Source of the DNA: Nostocaceae cyanobacterium
GTDB taxonomy: Bacteria; Cyanobacteriota; Cyanobacteriia; Cyanobacteriales; Nostocaceae
DNA: 59,582 nucleotides
Reading direction: 5' to 3'
NCBI GenBank assembly: GCA_030065825.1
Contig: JASJCY010000021.1
Coordinates: 1 to 59,582 of the forward strand
Below are positions 19,471 to 30,960 of the stretch, in pieces. Both the position numbers and the translations under genes were made by a program. Every line of letters starts with the position of its first letter. The first letter of the stretch is position 1. The notes below the pieces were generated by a model. The model saw nothing but the letters and a program-made list of their open reading frames with translations, did no database searches and was not told where the DNA came from.

Positions 19471-19583
19471 CTCGTTTCCAGCCTCCAGACTGGAAACGCA
19501 TACTGAGAGGCTCTGCCTCCACAGATGTAAAATAGAGGCAGAGCCTCTGGAAATACATTCCCAGCCCAGAGGCTGGGAACGAG
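19471..19583. repeat. Dispersed repeat, CTCGTTTCCAG...AACGAG
   Basis: Same family as 105-214: it opens with CTCGTTTCCAG, contains GAGGCTCTGCCTC and an inverted AGAGGCAGAGCCTC, and ends GGGAACGAG. It occupies most of the gap between ispG and the coiled-coil gene. Confidence 0.65.
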
Positions 19584-19610
19584 GAAAATAGCTGCTACCT
19601 AGATTTATTT

Positions 19611-20459
19611 CTACTTCTTAGTATCGTTGTTTATTGAATCTTTAACGGCGTTGAAAGTAAAACTACCAACTTCGAGGAAAAAGTCACCTATTTTCTGCAA
19701 ATCTTCTTCTATTTTTTGAGTTTCATCATGAATATTTTTGGTATTTTTCTGGGCATGATTTTTGTCATTTTTTATATTATCATCTAATGTTTTGAATGTA
19801 TCCTGTGATTGCCTTTCTAATTCTTGAACATGATTTTTGTCATTTGATTTTTGATTTTCTGCGTCTTGTAACTGGGTTTTGAATTGAGAATTTTGTAGTT
19901 GTAAAACCTGTAATTGCTGATGTTGAGTTTGTACAGTATGTTGAAATTTCTGTAATTGTCTTGTCAATTCTTGGAGATGATTATTGGCTGTAGCTTTCTG
20001 TGTTTCTGACTGCTGTAACTGTGTTTGTAACTCAGCCACTTGTGGTTGTAAAATCTGTAATTGTTGCTGTTGAGTTTGTACAGTCTGTTGAGATTCCTGT
20101 AATTGTCTTGTTAATTCTTGGAGATGATTATTGGCTACAGTATTCTGTGTTTCTGACTGCTGTAACTCTGTTTGTAATTGAGCCACTTGTGGTTGTAAAA
20201 CCTGTAATTGTTGCTCATTTTCTAAGAGTTTTTCAATATCAACTTTGGCTTGATATAAGTCATTTTGCAAAGAAGCTACTTTTTCCTCTAAAACAATAAT
20301 CTCTTTCTGTTTTTTATGTAAATTTTCTTCTGCATAATCAACAGAATGTTGTAAATGCACCAGGTTTCGCTTTTGAGTACGTATCCGAATAAATGCTATA
20401 AACCATGTTGCAATAGCACCAAATGCAACACTAATTAAAATAGTAATTAATACTTGCAT
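19611..20459 (-). CDS. Membrane-anchored coiled-coil protein with internal repeats
   Basis: The product has 282 residues. One N-terminal transmembrane helix (TILISVAFGAIATWFIAFI, 5-23) is followed by a basic RIRTQKR stretch, so the rest is probably cytoplasmic. Residues 35-235 are continuous coiled coil with three Gln-rich repeats of about 45 residues (QLQVLQPQVAQLQTELQQS, then ANNHLQELTRQLQ); the first two are close copies. The C-terminal 50 residues (DLQKIGDFFLEVGSFTFNAV) look like a short amphipathic helix. No enzyme motif. Possibly a structural or membrane-scaffold protein. Low-complexity Gln repeats make database matches unreliable. Confidence 0.6.
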   Translation of the reverse strand: MQVLITILISVAFGAIATWFIAFIRIRTQKRNLVHLQHSVDYAEENLHKKQKEIIVLEEKVASLQNDLYQAKVDIEKLLENEQQLQVLQPQVAQLQTELQQSETQNTVANNHLQELTRQLQESQQTVQTQQQQLQILQPQVAELQTQLQQSETQKATANNHLQELTRQLQKFQHTVQTQHQQLQVLQLQNSQFKTQLQDAENQKSNDKNHVQELERQSQDTFKTLDDNIKNDKNHAQKNTKNIHDETQKIEEDLQKIGDFFLEVGSFTFNAVKDSINNDTKK

Positions 20460-20587
20460 ATTTTATACAAATTGCAATAGTCAAAATTTCATCTATGGTA
20501 CTGATTGTTTATTTGATATGTAATCAGTAAATTCTTGTACATAACTGACAAGTCAGCACCAACGAATGTCACTATAGCGCTTGCGCT

Positions 20588-20731
20588 ATATCATCCGGTA
20601 ATAACGAACAATTAGCCATCACCTTAAATTCCATTACAGAAATTTCTAAATCTTGCCTATTCAAGGAAGTGACTAATTTATCCTCTGTCCGCGCTGCACT
20701 AGATGATCCTAACCACGAATGGACATTTTAA
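20588..20731 (+). pseudogene. Possible C-terminal gene remnant
   Basis: A short frame ending in TAA at 20729-20731 reads like the tail of a regulated ORF (NNEQLAITLNSITEISK, then SVRAALDDPNHEWTF). It has no start codon and no upstream continuation; the preceding bases are a CTATAGCGC-type repeat. Its parent protein is not recognised. It could be chance. Confidence 0.25.
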
Positions 20732-21261
20732 ACGTCTATTAAAGTAATCAAGATTTCAGTCCGTTTTAGCTGATAAATTGCACCATTCTCGATTGTCATT
20801 CTAGATCGCCTCGGAATTAATTCCGAGTCTCATAGGCAAAGTCTAATGAAGTAGACTCAAAATCTCAGCTAGTCCTCTTTAGGGAATACCAAAAAATAAA
20901 TTATACCAAATATAACAGTACATTCGTAGGGGCGCAATGCTTGCGCCCTGAATATGGTATATTTGAAAAATTGGAAGTCCCTGAAACGACTTCGACTATA
21001 AGCCTGGGATTTAAATCCTAGGGTCTGTTTTCAAAGTATCCTGTAGATTGGGTAGAACAGAGTGTAGACGACGGTCGGGAGGCTTCTCGTAAGCGAAGCT
21101 TTCTCGAAGAGTAGAGTAACCCAACAAATCGAACGAAGAATGTTGGGTTTCGTCCCACCCCTGCGGGGAAGCAAGCTACAACCCAACCTACAGTTTAGGT
21201 TAATGTGAGGTTTGAAAACAGGCCCTAGGCGGTTTTGGCAACTGATGCAAGATATACAATT
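20732..21261. other. Non-coding interval with palindromic repeats
   Basis: Contains a GTAGGGGCGCAATGCTTGCGCCC hairpin repeat at about 20926-20949. At 21036-21202 there is an element whose ends are CTGTAGATTGGGT and AACCCAACCTACAG, with AAGCAAGCTACAACCCAAC inside. The latter is related in inverted orientation to 55259-55376. No gene seen. Confidence 0.6.
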
Positions 21262-23601
21262 TCAAACTCTCTGCAATTGCGCTATTCTCGGATCAACAAT
21301 CTTTTGCCCCAAACTATCAAATTTAATCGCCAGGGAAACCTTATTCCCCCCACCAAAAATATGCGTAATTTCACCAATACCAAAAGTCTTATGTAAAACC
21401 TTCTCCCCTACTTCCCAATCCACTATTCCCTGACTACCATTACTCCCCCTTGGCAATCCCCTACCTGTTGAATTGTTATAATTTTGACTTCTGCCCAGCC
21501 TACCACGCCCAGAAGCTAGTAATTCCCTTGGTAACTCATCCAAAAATTGCGATCGCATGGCAGGTTCTCTGCTACCATAAAGACGACGTTCCCTAGCATG
21601 GGATAAAAATAACCTTTCTTGGGCACGGGTAATACCGACGTAACACAAACGGCGTTCTTCTTCCAAAGCCTTGGGGTCATTGATAGAACGGTAATTGGGA
21701 AATAGTCCCTGTTCTAACCCCACCACAAACACTACGGGAAATTCCAGACCTTTGGAAGCGTGTAATGTCATCAAAGAAACAGCGGTTTCTCCCTCTTTTA
21801 ATTTATCCAAATCGGAACTAAGGGCAGTATTTGCCAGGAATGCCTGGAGGGAAACATCTTCACTTTCTTCCTCAAATTGCCGTACCGCGTTAAATAATTC
21901 CTGGACGTTTTGCAACCTATCCTCGGCTTCATCTGTACCCTGGTTCTGCAAGTCTTCCAAATAACCAGAGGCTTCTAGAATGCCCTGCAACAGTTGGGAA
22001 ACTGGGATGGTAGTCATTTGTTCTCGCCAATGGTTTATCATGGCTGCAAAGGCATTTACAGCCCTAGCAGAACGTCCCCCCAAAGTATTGACCGATGTTT
22101 CATCACTTAATATCTCCCACAGGGGAGTTCCTAACTCCAAAGAAGCATTAACCAAATTATCAATAGTGGTTTTACCAATACCACGCCGGGGTGTATTAAT
22201 GATTCGTAGTAAACTAACCGTATCAGCAGGATTAGCGATCGCCCGCAGATAAGCTAGGACATCTTTAATTTCTTTACGGTCATAAAACTTCAAACTACCA
22301 ACGACAGTGTAGGGAATTCCCAAACGTACTAAAATATCTTCAAAGGGGCGAGATTGGGCATTAGTGCGATAAAGTATAGCAAAACTACCCCAATTCACAT
22401 CTGGATTTTCCCCCTCCAAACTGCGGATTTGATTAATTACAAATTCCGCTTCCTCCACCTCATCATCGGCTTTGTAAAAATAAATACTTTCACCCGCTCC
22501 CCTAGTGGGTCTGAGGATTTTATCAATTCGTTGGGTATTATTTTCAATTAATTCATTTGCAGCTTGGAGAATGTTCTCACAGGAGCGATAATTTTCTTCC
22601 AATTTCACCATAGTATTGGTGTCTTCATCGGCTAAACCATCGCCAAAATCTTCCTGAAAGTCCAGCAAAATGGTGAAATCTGCTTGACGAAAGCTATATA
22701 TAGATTGATCTGCATCCCCTACCACGAACACAGAACGCTGTTGCCAATTCCAATTATTCTTGTTAGTTTCCCCATTAGTTACCAACTGGCTAATCAGAGT
22801 ATATTGGGTACGGTTGGTATCCTGATATTCATCTACAAGAATGTGGCGAAATTTACTATGCCAATAACCCAATACTTGCTCATTTTGCTGAAACAATCTA
22901 GTAGGTAACAATATTAAATCATCAAAATCGAGGGCGTTATTTTCTGCTAGTTTATCCTGATAGTGATTGTAAACTTCCGCAATTACCCGACCGCGATAAT
23001 TTGGTTGTTCCCGTTCAAATTCTTTGGGAGAGAAACCCTGATTTTTAGCATTACTGATGGCGTAGCGTACAGAACGGGGGTCAAATTTCTTATTGTCCAG
23101 GTTTAACTGTTTAATAACAATTTCCTTCACCAAGCTTTGAGCATCAGATTCATCAAAAATCGAAAAATTACGGTTCCACTGACGTCCTTTTTCATCTTGG
23201 TATTTTTCCACATCAAACCGCAGCACCCGAGCAAATAAACTGTGGAAAGTGCCCACCCACATATCTTTGACAAATTTACGCCAGACTTGAGATTTAATTT
23301 GGCTTTGTTCGTATTCTGGTAACAAATCAAACCGCTCACCGTATTCTCTCATTGCCCGGTGTTCGGCAAATAAGTTTTGAATCCGCTCTTTCATTTCCCG
23401 TGCGGCTTTATTAGTAAAAGTAACCGCTAGGATATTTTCGGGAGGCACCCGGTGTTGCAAAATTAAATTAGCAATCCGATAAGTCAGCGCTCTTGTTTTC
23501 CCCGAACCCGCACCAGCCACAACTAACAAAGGACCGCAAAAATGTTCCACAGCTTGGCGTTGATTGGGATTAAGTTGCCGGAGAAAGTCGTTTGTAGTCA
23601 T
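21262..23601 (-). CDS. pcrA: UvrD/PcrA-family ATP-dependent DNA helicase
   Basis: This SF1A helicase of about 779 residues unwinds DNA 3' to 5' in repair and replication restart. Walker A is AGAGSGKTRALTYR near residue 30. Further motifs are VTFTNKAAREM (Ia), DEYQDTN (II), VGDADQSIYSFRQA (III), ENYRS (IV), LMTLHASKGLEFPVVF (V) and EERRLCYVGITRAQERL (VI). The C-terminal DWEVGEKVLHKTFGIGEI is the PcrA-type Tudor-like tail that binds RNA polymerase. I use ATG 23601; a GTG two codons upstream is also open. The neighbouring gap on its 5' side has a GGGGAGAAAGGGAAAT tandem run at 23641-23697. Confidence 0.93.
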   Translation of the reverse strand: MTTNDFLRQLNPNQRQAVEHFCGPLLVVAGAGSGKTRALTYRIANLILQHRVPPENILAVTFTNKAAREMKERIQNLFAEHRAMREYGERFDLLPEYEQSQIKSQVWRKFVKDMWVGTFHSLFARVLRFDVEKYQDEKGRQWNRNFSIFDESDAQSLVKEIVIKQLNLDNKKFDPRSVRYAISNAKNQGFSPKEFEREQPNYRGRVIAEVYNHYQDKLAENNALDFDDLILLPTRLFQQNEQVLGYWHSKFRHILVDEYQDTNRTQYTLISQLVTNGETNKNNWNWQQRSVFVVGDADQSIYSFRQADFTILLDFQEDFGDGLADEDTNTMVKLEENYRSCENILQAANELIENNTQRIDKILRPTRGAGESIYFYKADDEVEEAEFVINQIRSLEGENPDVNWGSFAILYRTNAQSRPFEDILVRLGIPYTVVGSLKFYDRKEIKDVLAYLRAIANPADTVSLLRIINTPRRGIGKTTIDNLVNASLELGTPLWEILSDETSVNTLGGRSARAVNAFAAMINHWREQMTTIPVSQLLQGILEASGYLEDLQNQGTDEAEDRLQNVQELFNAVRQFEEESEDVSLQAFLANTALSSDLDKLKEGETAVSLMTLHASKGLEFPVVFVVGLEQGLFPNYRSINDPKALEEERRLCYVGITRAQERLFLSHARERRLYGSREPAMRSQFLDELPRELLASGRGRLGRSQNYNNSTGRGLPRGSNGSQGIVDWEVGEKVLHKTFGIGEITHIFGGGNKVSLAIKFDSLGQKIVDPRIAQLQRV

Positions 23602-23884
23602 GGACACAAGGGGAATAAGCTGTTACTAACTATTGAGACTGATGGGGAGATGGGGAGAAAGGGAAATGGGGAGAAAGGGAAATGGGGAGAAGGATTTAGG
23701 GTTTGTTCCCTTAAGTGCGTCTTAGCTTAGTATCAGTTTCGGTCAACAGTTAAGGGTAGGTCTAATTCCTGACATTATAAGGCATTTAAATCTTTCTTTT
23801 TTGTCCTCCTTATTTACCTTGTCCTCCTTGTCTACCTTGTCTATTCCCAAATGGTATCGCAATTTTAACTACTTAGATCGTTGA

Positions 23885-25606
23885 TTAGCCTTCAACAATC
23901 AGCGGTAGATAAAAAGTGAAAGTAGAACCAACTCCCGGCTGACTGGTAACATTAATATCACCTCCCATCATCTGGCAAAAGTTGCGGCTAATTGCTAAAC
24001 CCAATCCTGTACCACCAAACTTTCTGGTAGTAGAGGCATCCCCTTGGGTAAAAGGTTGAAATAATCGTTGCTGTTGCTGATCAGACATACCAATTCCCGT
24101 ATCGCTGACGCTAAAAATAATCATCTTCTCTGGATTACCCTCAGCTGTTTCCATACATTCAGTTTTAATTGTGAGAGTAACTTTGCCATTGCTGGTAAAC
24201 TTAGCAGCATTACTGAGTAAATTTAACAGTATTTGCTGCATTCTTGTCTGATCAGCGTACATAGTTCCCAGTTGCGGTTCACAATTAATTTCCAGGATAT
24301 TGCCGTTTTTATCCAGAACAGGTTTGACCGTAACGATAACGTTATTAATCAGGCTTTTGATCTCAAATGTCTCTGGATAGAGAGTAATTTTCCCGGCTTC
24401 AATTTTTGACAAGTCGAGGATATCATTAATTAATACCAGTAATTGCTTACCTGCGGTATTAATGGTTTCTAAGTCAGCGCTAAAGTCCGCTGATAAATTT
24501 AAATCAATAGCTTCTTCTTGTAATAGCTGGCTCAAACCAATCACAGCATTTAAAGGTGTACGTAATTCGTGGCTAACGTTGGCTAAAAACTGACTTTTTA
24601 TTCTGTTAGCTGCTTCTGCTTGTTCCTTAGCTTGTTGTAGTTCCTTAGTTCGCTCAGATACCCGCTCAATCAGATCATTCAGGGATTTTGCCAGGGAACC
24701 AATTTCATCTTTTGTTGTCACTGGTGCTCGCAAATCAAAATTAGATTTCCTGGCTACCTGTTCTGCTACTTGTGTTACCACAATCACAGGTTCGGCGATC
24801 GCCCGAGAAGTTCGCCAAGCTACAACAGCTGCGATTGCCACGGATACGAGGATGCTTAATATAGCAATTAATCTCTCAATTTGTTTGGCGCTGTGTACAT
24901 CTTGTGAACGTTTATACTCTTGCTGTCGAGCAGTTTGCAGGATATTACTCAATTGGTCGTTGAGTTGATCAAGCCGTATAGCGGTATAACTGCCCAGAAT
25001 TACGAGCAATTTTTCTCGTTCATCCGATAGCTGCTGTGATTGCTGTTGTTCGATTTTCTCCAAGATGGGTTCGATTTGCTCGACGTAATTTTGTAAAGTC
25101 AAATCGTAGTCATTTATTAAAGTCTTTAAAGTTCCTTCAGTAGCAGCTAAATATTTTGGATTACTGTCAATAAAGTCCGCAATATATCGCTGTATCTTCT
25201 GAACTTTTTGCACATCTCGGAGAAATTCATTTTTTTTGGCAGCCAGTTGCTGTGGATTTTCCACTAAAGCAGGCAAGTAAGCGCTATGTAATTGAGATCC
25301 CAATACAGCATCTTGATAGTCAGTTAGTAATTGTGCTTGTTCTTGGGCATAATTGTACTGTCTGATTTCTTGTCCCCGATAGTAGTTAGAAATCACTAAC
25401 CCTGTCAATGAACCAAACAAGCCAATTCCAATTGCCAAAAAGTATCCGTAGCCAATTTTTTGATGAATTCGCCAAGAACTAGCCTTGAGTTTTCTCCGTG
25501 AGGGAAATTCTAGAGTTGGGAGCTCGTCCGTCGAGATTTGCTCGGCTGACATCTGTTTAGTTACTGAAATATTTCTAGACTCAACAGTTGGTTTTTGAGT
25601 TTGCAT
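23885..25606 (-). CDS. Membrane sensor histidine kinase
   Basis: The protein has 573 residues. AAAGGAGG 8 bases before the ATG supports the start. Layout: a cytoplasmic N-terminal 50 residues; a first transmembrane helix ([18 protein letters not shown]) near 55-72; a helical periplasmic sensor region of about 160 residues; a second helix ([17 protein letters not shown]) near 245-262; a HAMP domain; a short coiled coil; HisKA with phospho-acceptor His in [15 protein letters not shown]; and HATPase_c with [10 protein letters not shown] (N box), SDTGIGM (G1) and [10 protein letters not shown] (G2). No receiver domain and no response-regulator gene beside it, so it is an orphan kinase. Ligand unknown. 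Confidence 0.92.
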   Translation of the reverse strand: MQTQKPTVESRNISVTKQMSAEQISTDELPTLEFPSRRKLKASSWRIHQKIGYGYFLAIGIGLFGSLTGLVISNYYRGQEIRQYNYAQEQAQLLTDYQDAVLGSQLHSAYLPALVENPQQLAAKKNEFLRDVQKVQKIQRYIADFIDSNPKYLAATEGTLKTLINDYDLTLQNYVEQIEPILEKIEQQQSQQLSDEREKLLVILGSYTAIRLDQLNDQLSNILQTARQQEYKRSQDVHSAKQIERLIAILSILVSVAIAAVVAWRTSRAIAEPVIVVTQVAEQVARKSNFDLRAPVTTKDEIGSLAKSLNDLIERVSERTKELQQAKEQAEAANRIKSQFLANVSHELRTPLNAVIGLSQLLQEEAIDLNLSADFSADLETINTAGKQLLVLINDILDLSKIEAGKITLYPETFEIKSLINNVIVTVKPVLDKNGNILEINCEPQLGTMYADQTRMQQILLNLLSNAAKFTSNGKVTLTIKTECMETAEGNPEKMIIFSVSDTGIGMSDQQQQRLFQPFTQGDASTTRKFGGTGLGLAISRNFCQMMGGDINVTSQPGVGSTFTFYLPLIVEG

Positions 25607-25902
25607 CTCTCAAACCTCCTTTACCACCCGTAATTGCCCTGTTGCAAATCCCAAGGGGAATATGGGGTAGTGACTTCTAACCTTCCAGGTTTGGCTAAGC
25701 CAACGAACTATTCTTACCACATTGGTCTCAAAAATAAAATTCAATTTACTACTAATAAACTTATAAGGTTGACTGTATTTAATTATACTGTGTTATCAGT
25801 TAAGGATAAGATATCAACACCCTCCACGACCTCTATTATATTTAACCCTTGTAAAAGCAGAACCTTTAAGTTGGTAGTTTCAGATTTTTTGACATGGGAA
25901 AA

Positions 25903-25928
25903 CCCCCAAAAATTCACGCTTTTGGGGG
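25903..25928 (-). terminator. Intrinsic terminator after metK
   Basis: A 9-bp perfect stem CCCCCAAAA/TTTTGGGGG with an 8-base loop lies about 80 bp past the metK stop. Read on the minus strand it is followed by TTTT. It can also serve in the other direction, but no plus-strand gene ends here. Confidence 0.75.
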
Positions 25929-26009
25929 TATATTGCTTGATTTTCAGTTTTCTGCCATATCCTGCTTTAGAAGAATGATTTTCACAGCAGGTATATTTAC
26001 CAAATTATC

Positions 26010-27272
26010 TTAAGCAATGGCAGTAGAAAGTTTCTTGCTTGCTGCTTCCTTCAATAATTCTGCCTTGTCAGTACGCTCCCAAGGCAAGTCTAAATCATTG
26101 CGACCAAAATGACCGTAAGCCGCGACGTCCTGATAAAAACGTCCGCCTCGTTCATTGGGGAGATTGCGTAAGTTGAGAGTTTCGATAATTCCTGCTGGAC
26201 GCAGTTCAAAATTCTCCTGGATTAATTGCAGCAAGGTTTCGTCATCAACTTTGCCAGTGCCAAAGGTCTCTATCATCACACTTGTGGGTCTGGCTACACC
26301 AATGGCATAGCTCAACTGGACTTCACATTTTTCTGCTAAACTAGCGGCGACGATATTTTTGGCTACATAGCGACAAGCATAAGCCGCTGAACGGTCTACT
26401 TTCGTGGGGTCCTTACCAGAAAAAGCACCACCGCCATGACGGGAGTAACCACCATAGGTATCAACGATGATTTTCCGTCCTGTTAAACCAGCATCCCCTT
26501 GGGGTCCGCCTACAACAAATTTGCCAGTGGGATTGACAAAATACTTAGTATCTGCATCTGGCTTGATTTCTAAATCGCTGAATACAGGCTCAACTACTAC
26601 TGACCAAAGGTCTTCCTTAATCTTCGCCTGTAATGCTGCCTCATCGGTGATTTCCCCAATGGAGGGTGTATGCTGAGTGGAAATCAGGATAGTATCTATT
26701 GCTACCGGGCGTCCTTCTTCATAGGCTACGGTAACTTGGGTTTTACCATCAGGACGCAAGTAAGTTAATTGACCAGTTTTACGTACAGCTGCCAATCGAC
26801 GAGCAATGCGGTGGGCTAGACTGATGGGCAAGGGCATCAGTTCTGGGGTTTCGTTACAGGCATAACCGAACATAATACCCTGGTCACCTGCACCAACCTT
26901 GTCGAAGATTTCATCACTTGACAATTGGCGAGTTTCGTGAGCCGTATCCACCCCTTGGGCAATATCGGGGGATTGTTGGTCTAAGGCTATCAACACACTG
27001 GCACTGTTAAAGGAAAAACCGTTATCAGCATCAACATAGCCAATTTCGGAAATTTTCTTACGGGCAATGTCAATGTAATTTACATTGGCTTTGGTGGTAA
27101 TTTCACCAGTAATCAAAACTAAGCCAGTGTTGACCACAACTTCAGCAGCCACACGGCTATCGGGGTCTTGCGCTAAAACAGTATCGAGAATGGTGTCAGA
27201 AATCTGATCGCAGACTTTATCTGGATGTCCTTCAGTTACGGACTCGGAGGTAAATAAATAGCGACGAGACAA
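26010..27272 (-). CDS. metK: S-adenosylmethionine synthetase
   Basis: This 420-residue enzyme makes SAM from methionine and ATP. Hallmarks are [12 protein letters not shown] (ATP site), [30 protein letters not shown] with the P-loop-like segment, and [19 protein letters not shown]. The initiation codon is TTG at 27272: AGGAGG lies 7 bases before it, and [10 protein letters not shown] is the conserved family start, so this is a real non-ATG start that may limit translation. The terminator at 25903-25928 ends the transcript. Confidence 0.97.
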   Translation of the reverse strand: MSRRYLFTSESVTEGHPDKVCDQISDTILDTVLAQDPDSRVAAEVVVNTGLVLITGEITTKANVNYIDIARKKISEIGYVDADNGFSFNSASVLIALDQQSPDIAQGVDTAHETRQLSSDEIFDKVGAGDQGIMFGYACNETPELMPLPISLAHRIARRLAAVRKTGQLTYLRPDGKTQVTVAYEEGRPVAIDTILISTQHTPSIGEITDEAALQAKIKEDLWSVVVEPVFSDLEIKPDADTKYFVNPTGKFVVGGPQGDAGLTGRKIIVDTYGGYSRHGGGAFSGKDPTKVDRSAAYACRYVAKNIVAASLAEKCEVQLSYAIGVARPTSVMIETFGTGKVDDETLLQLIQENFELRPAGIIETLNLRNLPNERGGRFYQDVAAYGHFGRNDLDLPWERTDKAELLKEAASKKLSTAIA

Positions 27273-27548
27273 ATTGAATTCCTCCTGTGAAAATTAGAGA
27301 TATTCTGCTGACTAAATGCTTACATCTAAATTCAGCGGCTTTAATCAGGGATCATAACAATAATTTTTACAACTAATAATTACTGATTGCCGAACTTTAC
27401 AAAAATTACTTCTTAGTGACTTCTGGATACACTGACCCTAAGCGGTATAATTTGAGCTTCTATCCTCACGAATAAAAATTTGTGCGTTGCACTTATCTAG
27501 ATATTGCTAACATTAATAGCCATCATCAACTTGGCTTCACATTCATGC

Positions 27549-27596
27549 AAAAAAAAGCACAAGAACTAGCTAGCTAAGTAGATAGGTAGCTAGTTC
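27549..27596 (-). terminator. Intrinsic terminator after prk
   Basis: On the minus strand, about 39 bp after the prk stop, a 10-bp stem (GAACTAGCTA/TAGCTAGTTC at 27563-27572 and 27587-27596) is followed six bases later by eight Ts (27549-27556). The rest of the 27273-27634 gap shows no gene. Confidence 0.75.
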
Positions 27597-27634
27597 CTCT
27601 GTATTTATTTTATTTGCTACCCAACTCTACAGAT

Positions 27635-28639
27635 TTATGCCTGAGTTGCTAGTTGTGCTTCCTTTGCTGTTAAGCTTTCGTATTTAGCACGCATCTTTAA
27701 ACCTGTCAAGACTTGGAATAAACCTGTTCCATTGTTAGAACCAGGATACTCCCGGTGCTGAAGCAACAAATGAGTCATCTCACCTTGGTATTTGGTGGAT
27801 GTGTTGCTTAAGTGGGTTTCGATGTAAATGACTTCGTCTAGATTGTCAAATTGACCATCTACCTCTAATACTGAGACATAGCGACCGTAGTATACATCCG
27901 AACCATAGTACATTTGCATACCAGGATAAGAACAAGTCAGTTTGCGTCCACAGGGAGTCCAGTGAATTGTGGAACCTTCATCAAACAGATAGACTGGTTC
28001 AAAGTCTTCCTTACCTTCTCTTTGTAACATCCGGACACGTAGAACTTTGCGTTCTTTGTCGTCCTTGATTAAGTTAGTGGGCAATACTTGAATTACCACA
28101 TCCGCAAATTCTCTTTGCGGTTCTATATACTTTTGAAAGTCAGGTTTACGAGAATTAATGGCTGCAAGTACATCCTCATAACGGTGACCCCTTTCTGCCA
28201 TGTCTCGTTGGATCTTCCAAGCAATTTTGACTTCGTCGCTGATATCTAAATAAACACTAAAGTCTAGGAGCGATCGCACCCGTTCATCATATAAAGGATG
28301 CAGTCCCTCAACCACAACAATGTGATTTGGTTCTATCCTCTCTGGTGGATCAATACAGCCGGTTTCATGGTTATAAATCGGCTTATCAATTCCTTTACCT
28401 TCTTTGAGCGCTTTGATTTGCTCATACATCAGGTCAAAATTATTAGCCCTGGGGTCAAGTGCTGTGATCCCTGTTTCTTTACGCTGCTTGCGGTCTAGAG
28501 AATGATAGTCATCTAGACAGATCACTGTCATTAACTCTTCACCAAATAAATCTATCAAGCGACGTAAAAAAGTCGATTTACCGCACCCAGAGTCTCCAGC
28601 AACTCCAATCAGTACCACCCGTTCCGGCGTATTTGTCAT
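27635..28639 (-). CDS. prk: Phosphoribulokinase
   Basis: This 334-residue Calvin-cycle kinase converts ribulose 5-phosphate to the bisphosphate. The P-loop is GVAGDSGCGKST (12-23). The regulatory cysteine pair is Cys19 (in the P-loop) and Cys41 (ICLDDYHS), and a second pair lies in WTPCGRKLTCSY. The cysteines indicate thioredoxin control and assembly with CP12 and GAPDH in the dark. GAGGAG sits 5 bases before the ATG. The gene is divergent from petH, and an NtcA-like palindrome lies about 150 bp upstream. Confidence 0.98.
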   Translation of the reverse strand: MTNTPERVVLIGVAGDSGCGKSTFLRRLIDLFGEELMTVICLDDYHSLDRKQRKETGITALDPRANNFDLMYEQIKALKEGKGIDKPIYNHETGCIDPPERIEPNHIVVVEGLHPLYDERVRSLLDFSVYLDISDEVKIAWKIQRDMAERGHRYEDVLAAINSRKPDFQKYIEPQREFADVVIQVLPTNLIKDDKERKVLRVRMLQREGKEDFEPVYLFDEGSTIHWTPCGRKLTCSYPGMQMYYGSDVYYGRYVSVLEVDGQFDNLDEVIYIETHLSNTSTKYQGEMTHLLLQHREYPGSNNGTGLFQVLTGLKMRAKYESLTAKEAQLATQA

Positions 28640-28788
28640 AAATCTCCTCTAAAATACTATAAAGATGAGTAAATCAATAAATTTTTTACACAGCAGAATT
28701 AGAAGCTAGGAACTTACCCCCATTGGTTTGTCCTCTCTTCTCCCCACCCAGCATTTAAATTTAAGACATTGCTAAGGAAATATTACAG

Positions 28789-28802
28789 GTAATACTTGCT
28801 AC
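28789..28802. promoter_or_regulatory. Candidate NtcA-binding site (GTAN8TAC)
   Basis: GTAATACTTGCTAC is a perfect match to the NtcA consensus. On the prk side a TAAATT (TAN3T) hexamer follows at 25 bases, close to the usual 20-24. On the petH side the nearest TA-rich hexamers are 25-29 bases away, and petH starts nearly 800 bp further on. NtcA control of petH is known in Anabaena; here the site's position favours prk or an unseen distal petH start. One such site in 940 bp could be chance. Confidence 0.4.
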
Positions 28803-29485
28803 CCTATCAATAGTCCAATTTTGCTGGTAAGTATTTAATCCTAATGATATATAGAATTTTAACAGAAGGGGGTATTCTATACAAGGTATGCTCCCAAGAA
28901 GAATCTAAGGAATGTTTTGACATTCATGTTGATGAGAAAAACAAATGCAAACCCAAGCAGAACCCATAATTAATTGCTTACAATTGCAACTACAAGAATT
29001 TTTGTGGAATTGGAAATATATTATGTCAATTCCATAAGGTATAATATTTATTTTGATATTTTTATTTAGTCCAGCAATCTGGGATCAGGTCAGTAAAATC
29101 CATTACAGAGAATTCTTAACGGCTTACCCGCCAATGCATAAATAATTTATGCATAGATATAAACTGTTAACGATTTTAATCGCCGTCCCCATGTTAAAAT
29201 AATTAACTGCAACATTTTTTGCTGCATTAAGTTTTGACCGACACCCTTGGGCTGTTAGTGCTATAAAGTCGGTTAATCACTATTTCAAATGACTGAAATA
29301 GTGGTATTTGATCAAGGTGGTAGTGTACAAAAAAAAGATTAAATTGACTCACTATTAACATTCTCCAATAGACTAATCCTGTAACTTAGTAGGTGAATAG
29401 GTGTGTTTTTTGCCATGCCTGCATGTCTTTGGCGAGTGTACGTAGCAAGGCATTGGTAATCAGAATGCCGTTTTTCTGTAAACAT

Positions 29486-29524
29486 CAGCTCCGTGGTAAC
29501 CGGAATCCGGTAAACTGAAAGCTG
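29486..29524 (+). promoter_or_regulatory. Nested hairpin in the petH leader
   Basis: An outer stem CAGCT/AGCTG (29486-29490, 29520-29524) encloses an inner ACCGG-AAT-CCGGT hairpin (29499-29511). It ends about 60 bases before the petH ATG and could affect the choice between the full-length and internal starts. The remaining upstream interval (28803-29485) shows no gene. Confidence 0.4.
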
Positions 29525-29559
29525 AGGTTTGCTCTTAATGATTTTTTAATAACGGTTAA

Positions 29560-30843
<1,284 letters not shown>

Positions 30844-30903
30844 TTTTGTCATTGTTCATTAGTCATTAGTCATTTCGATTAGGACTAAAGGTAATTCATA
30901 CTA

Positions 30904-30928
30904 GTAGGGTGGGCATTGCTCACCCTAC
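30904..30928. repeat. GTAGGGTG/CACCCTAC hairpin repeat
   Basis: An 8-bp inverted repeat with a 9-base loop between petH and hom, of a kind dispersed in cyanobacterial genomes. It may act as a weak terminator for petH but lacks a T-run. Confidence 0.5.
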
Positions 30929-30960
30929 AATTGTTATTGGTAACAATTGAGGCAGATTTT

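Noticed and set aside
28947-29039. 30-codon ATG frame (MQTQAEPIINCLQ...) upstream of petH
   Set aside because: Too short, no ribosome site, and no membrane or domain feature; might be a relic of a gene start.
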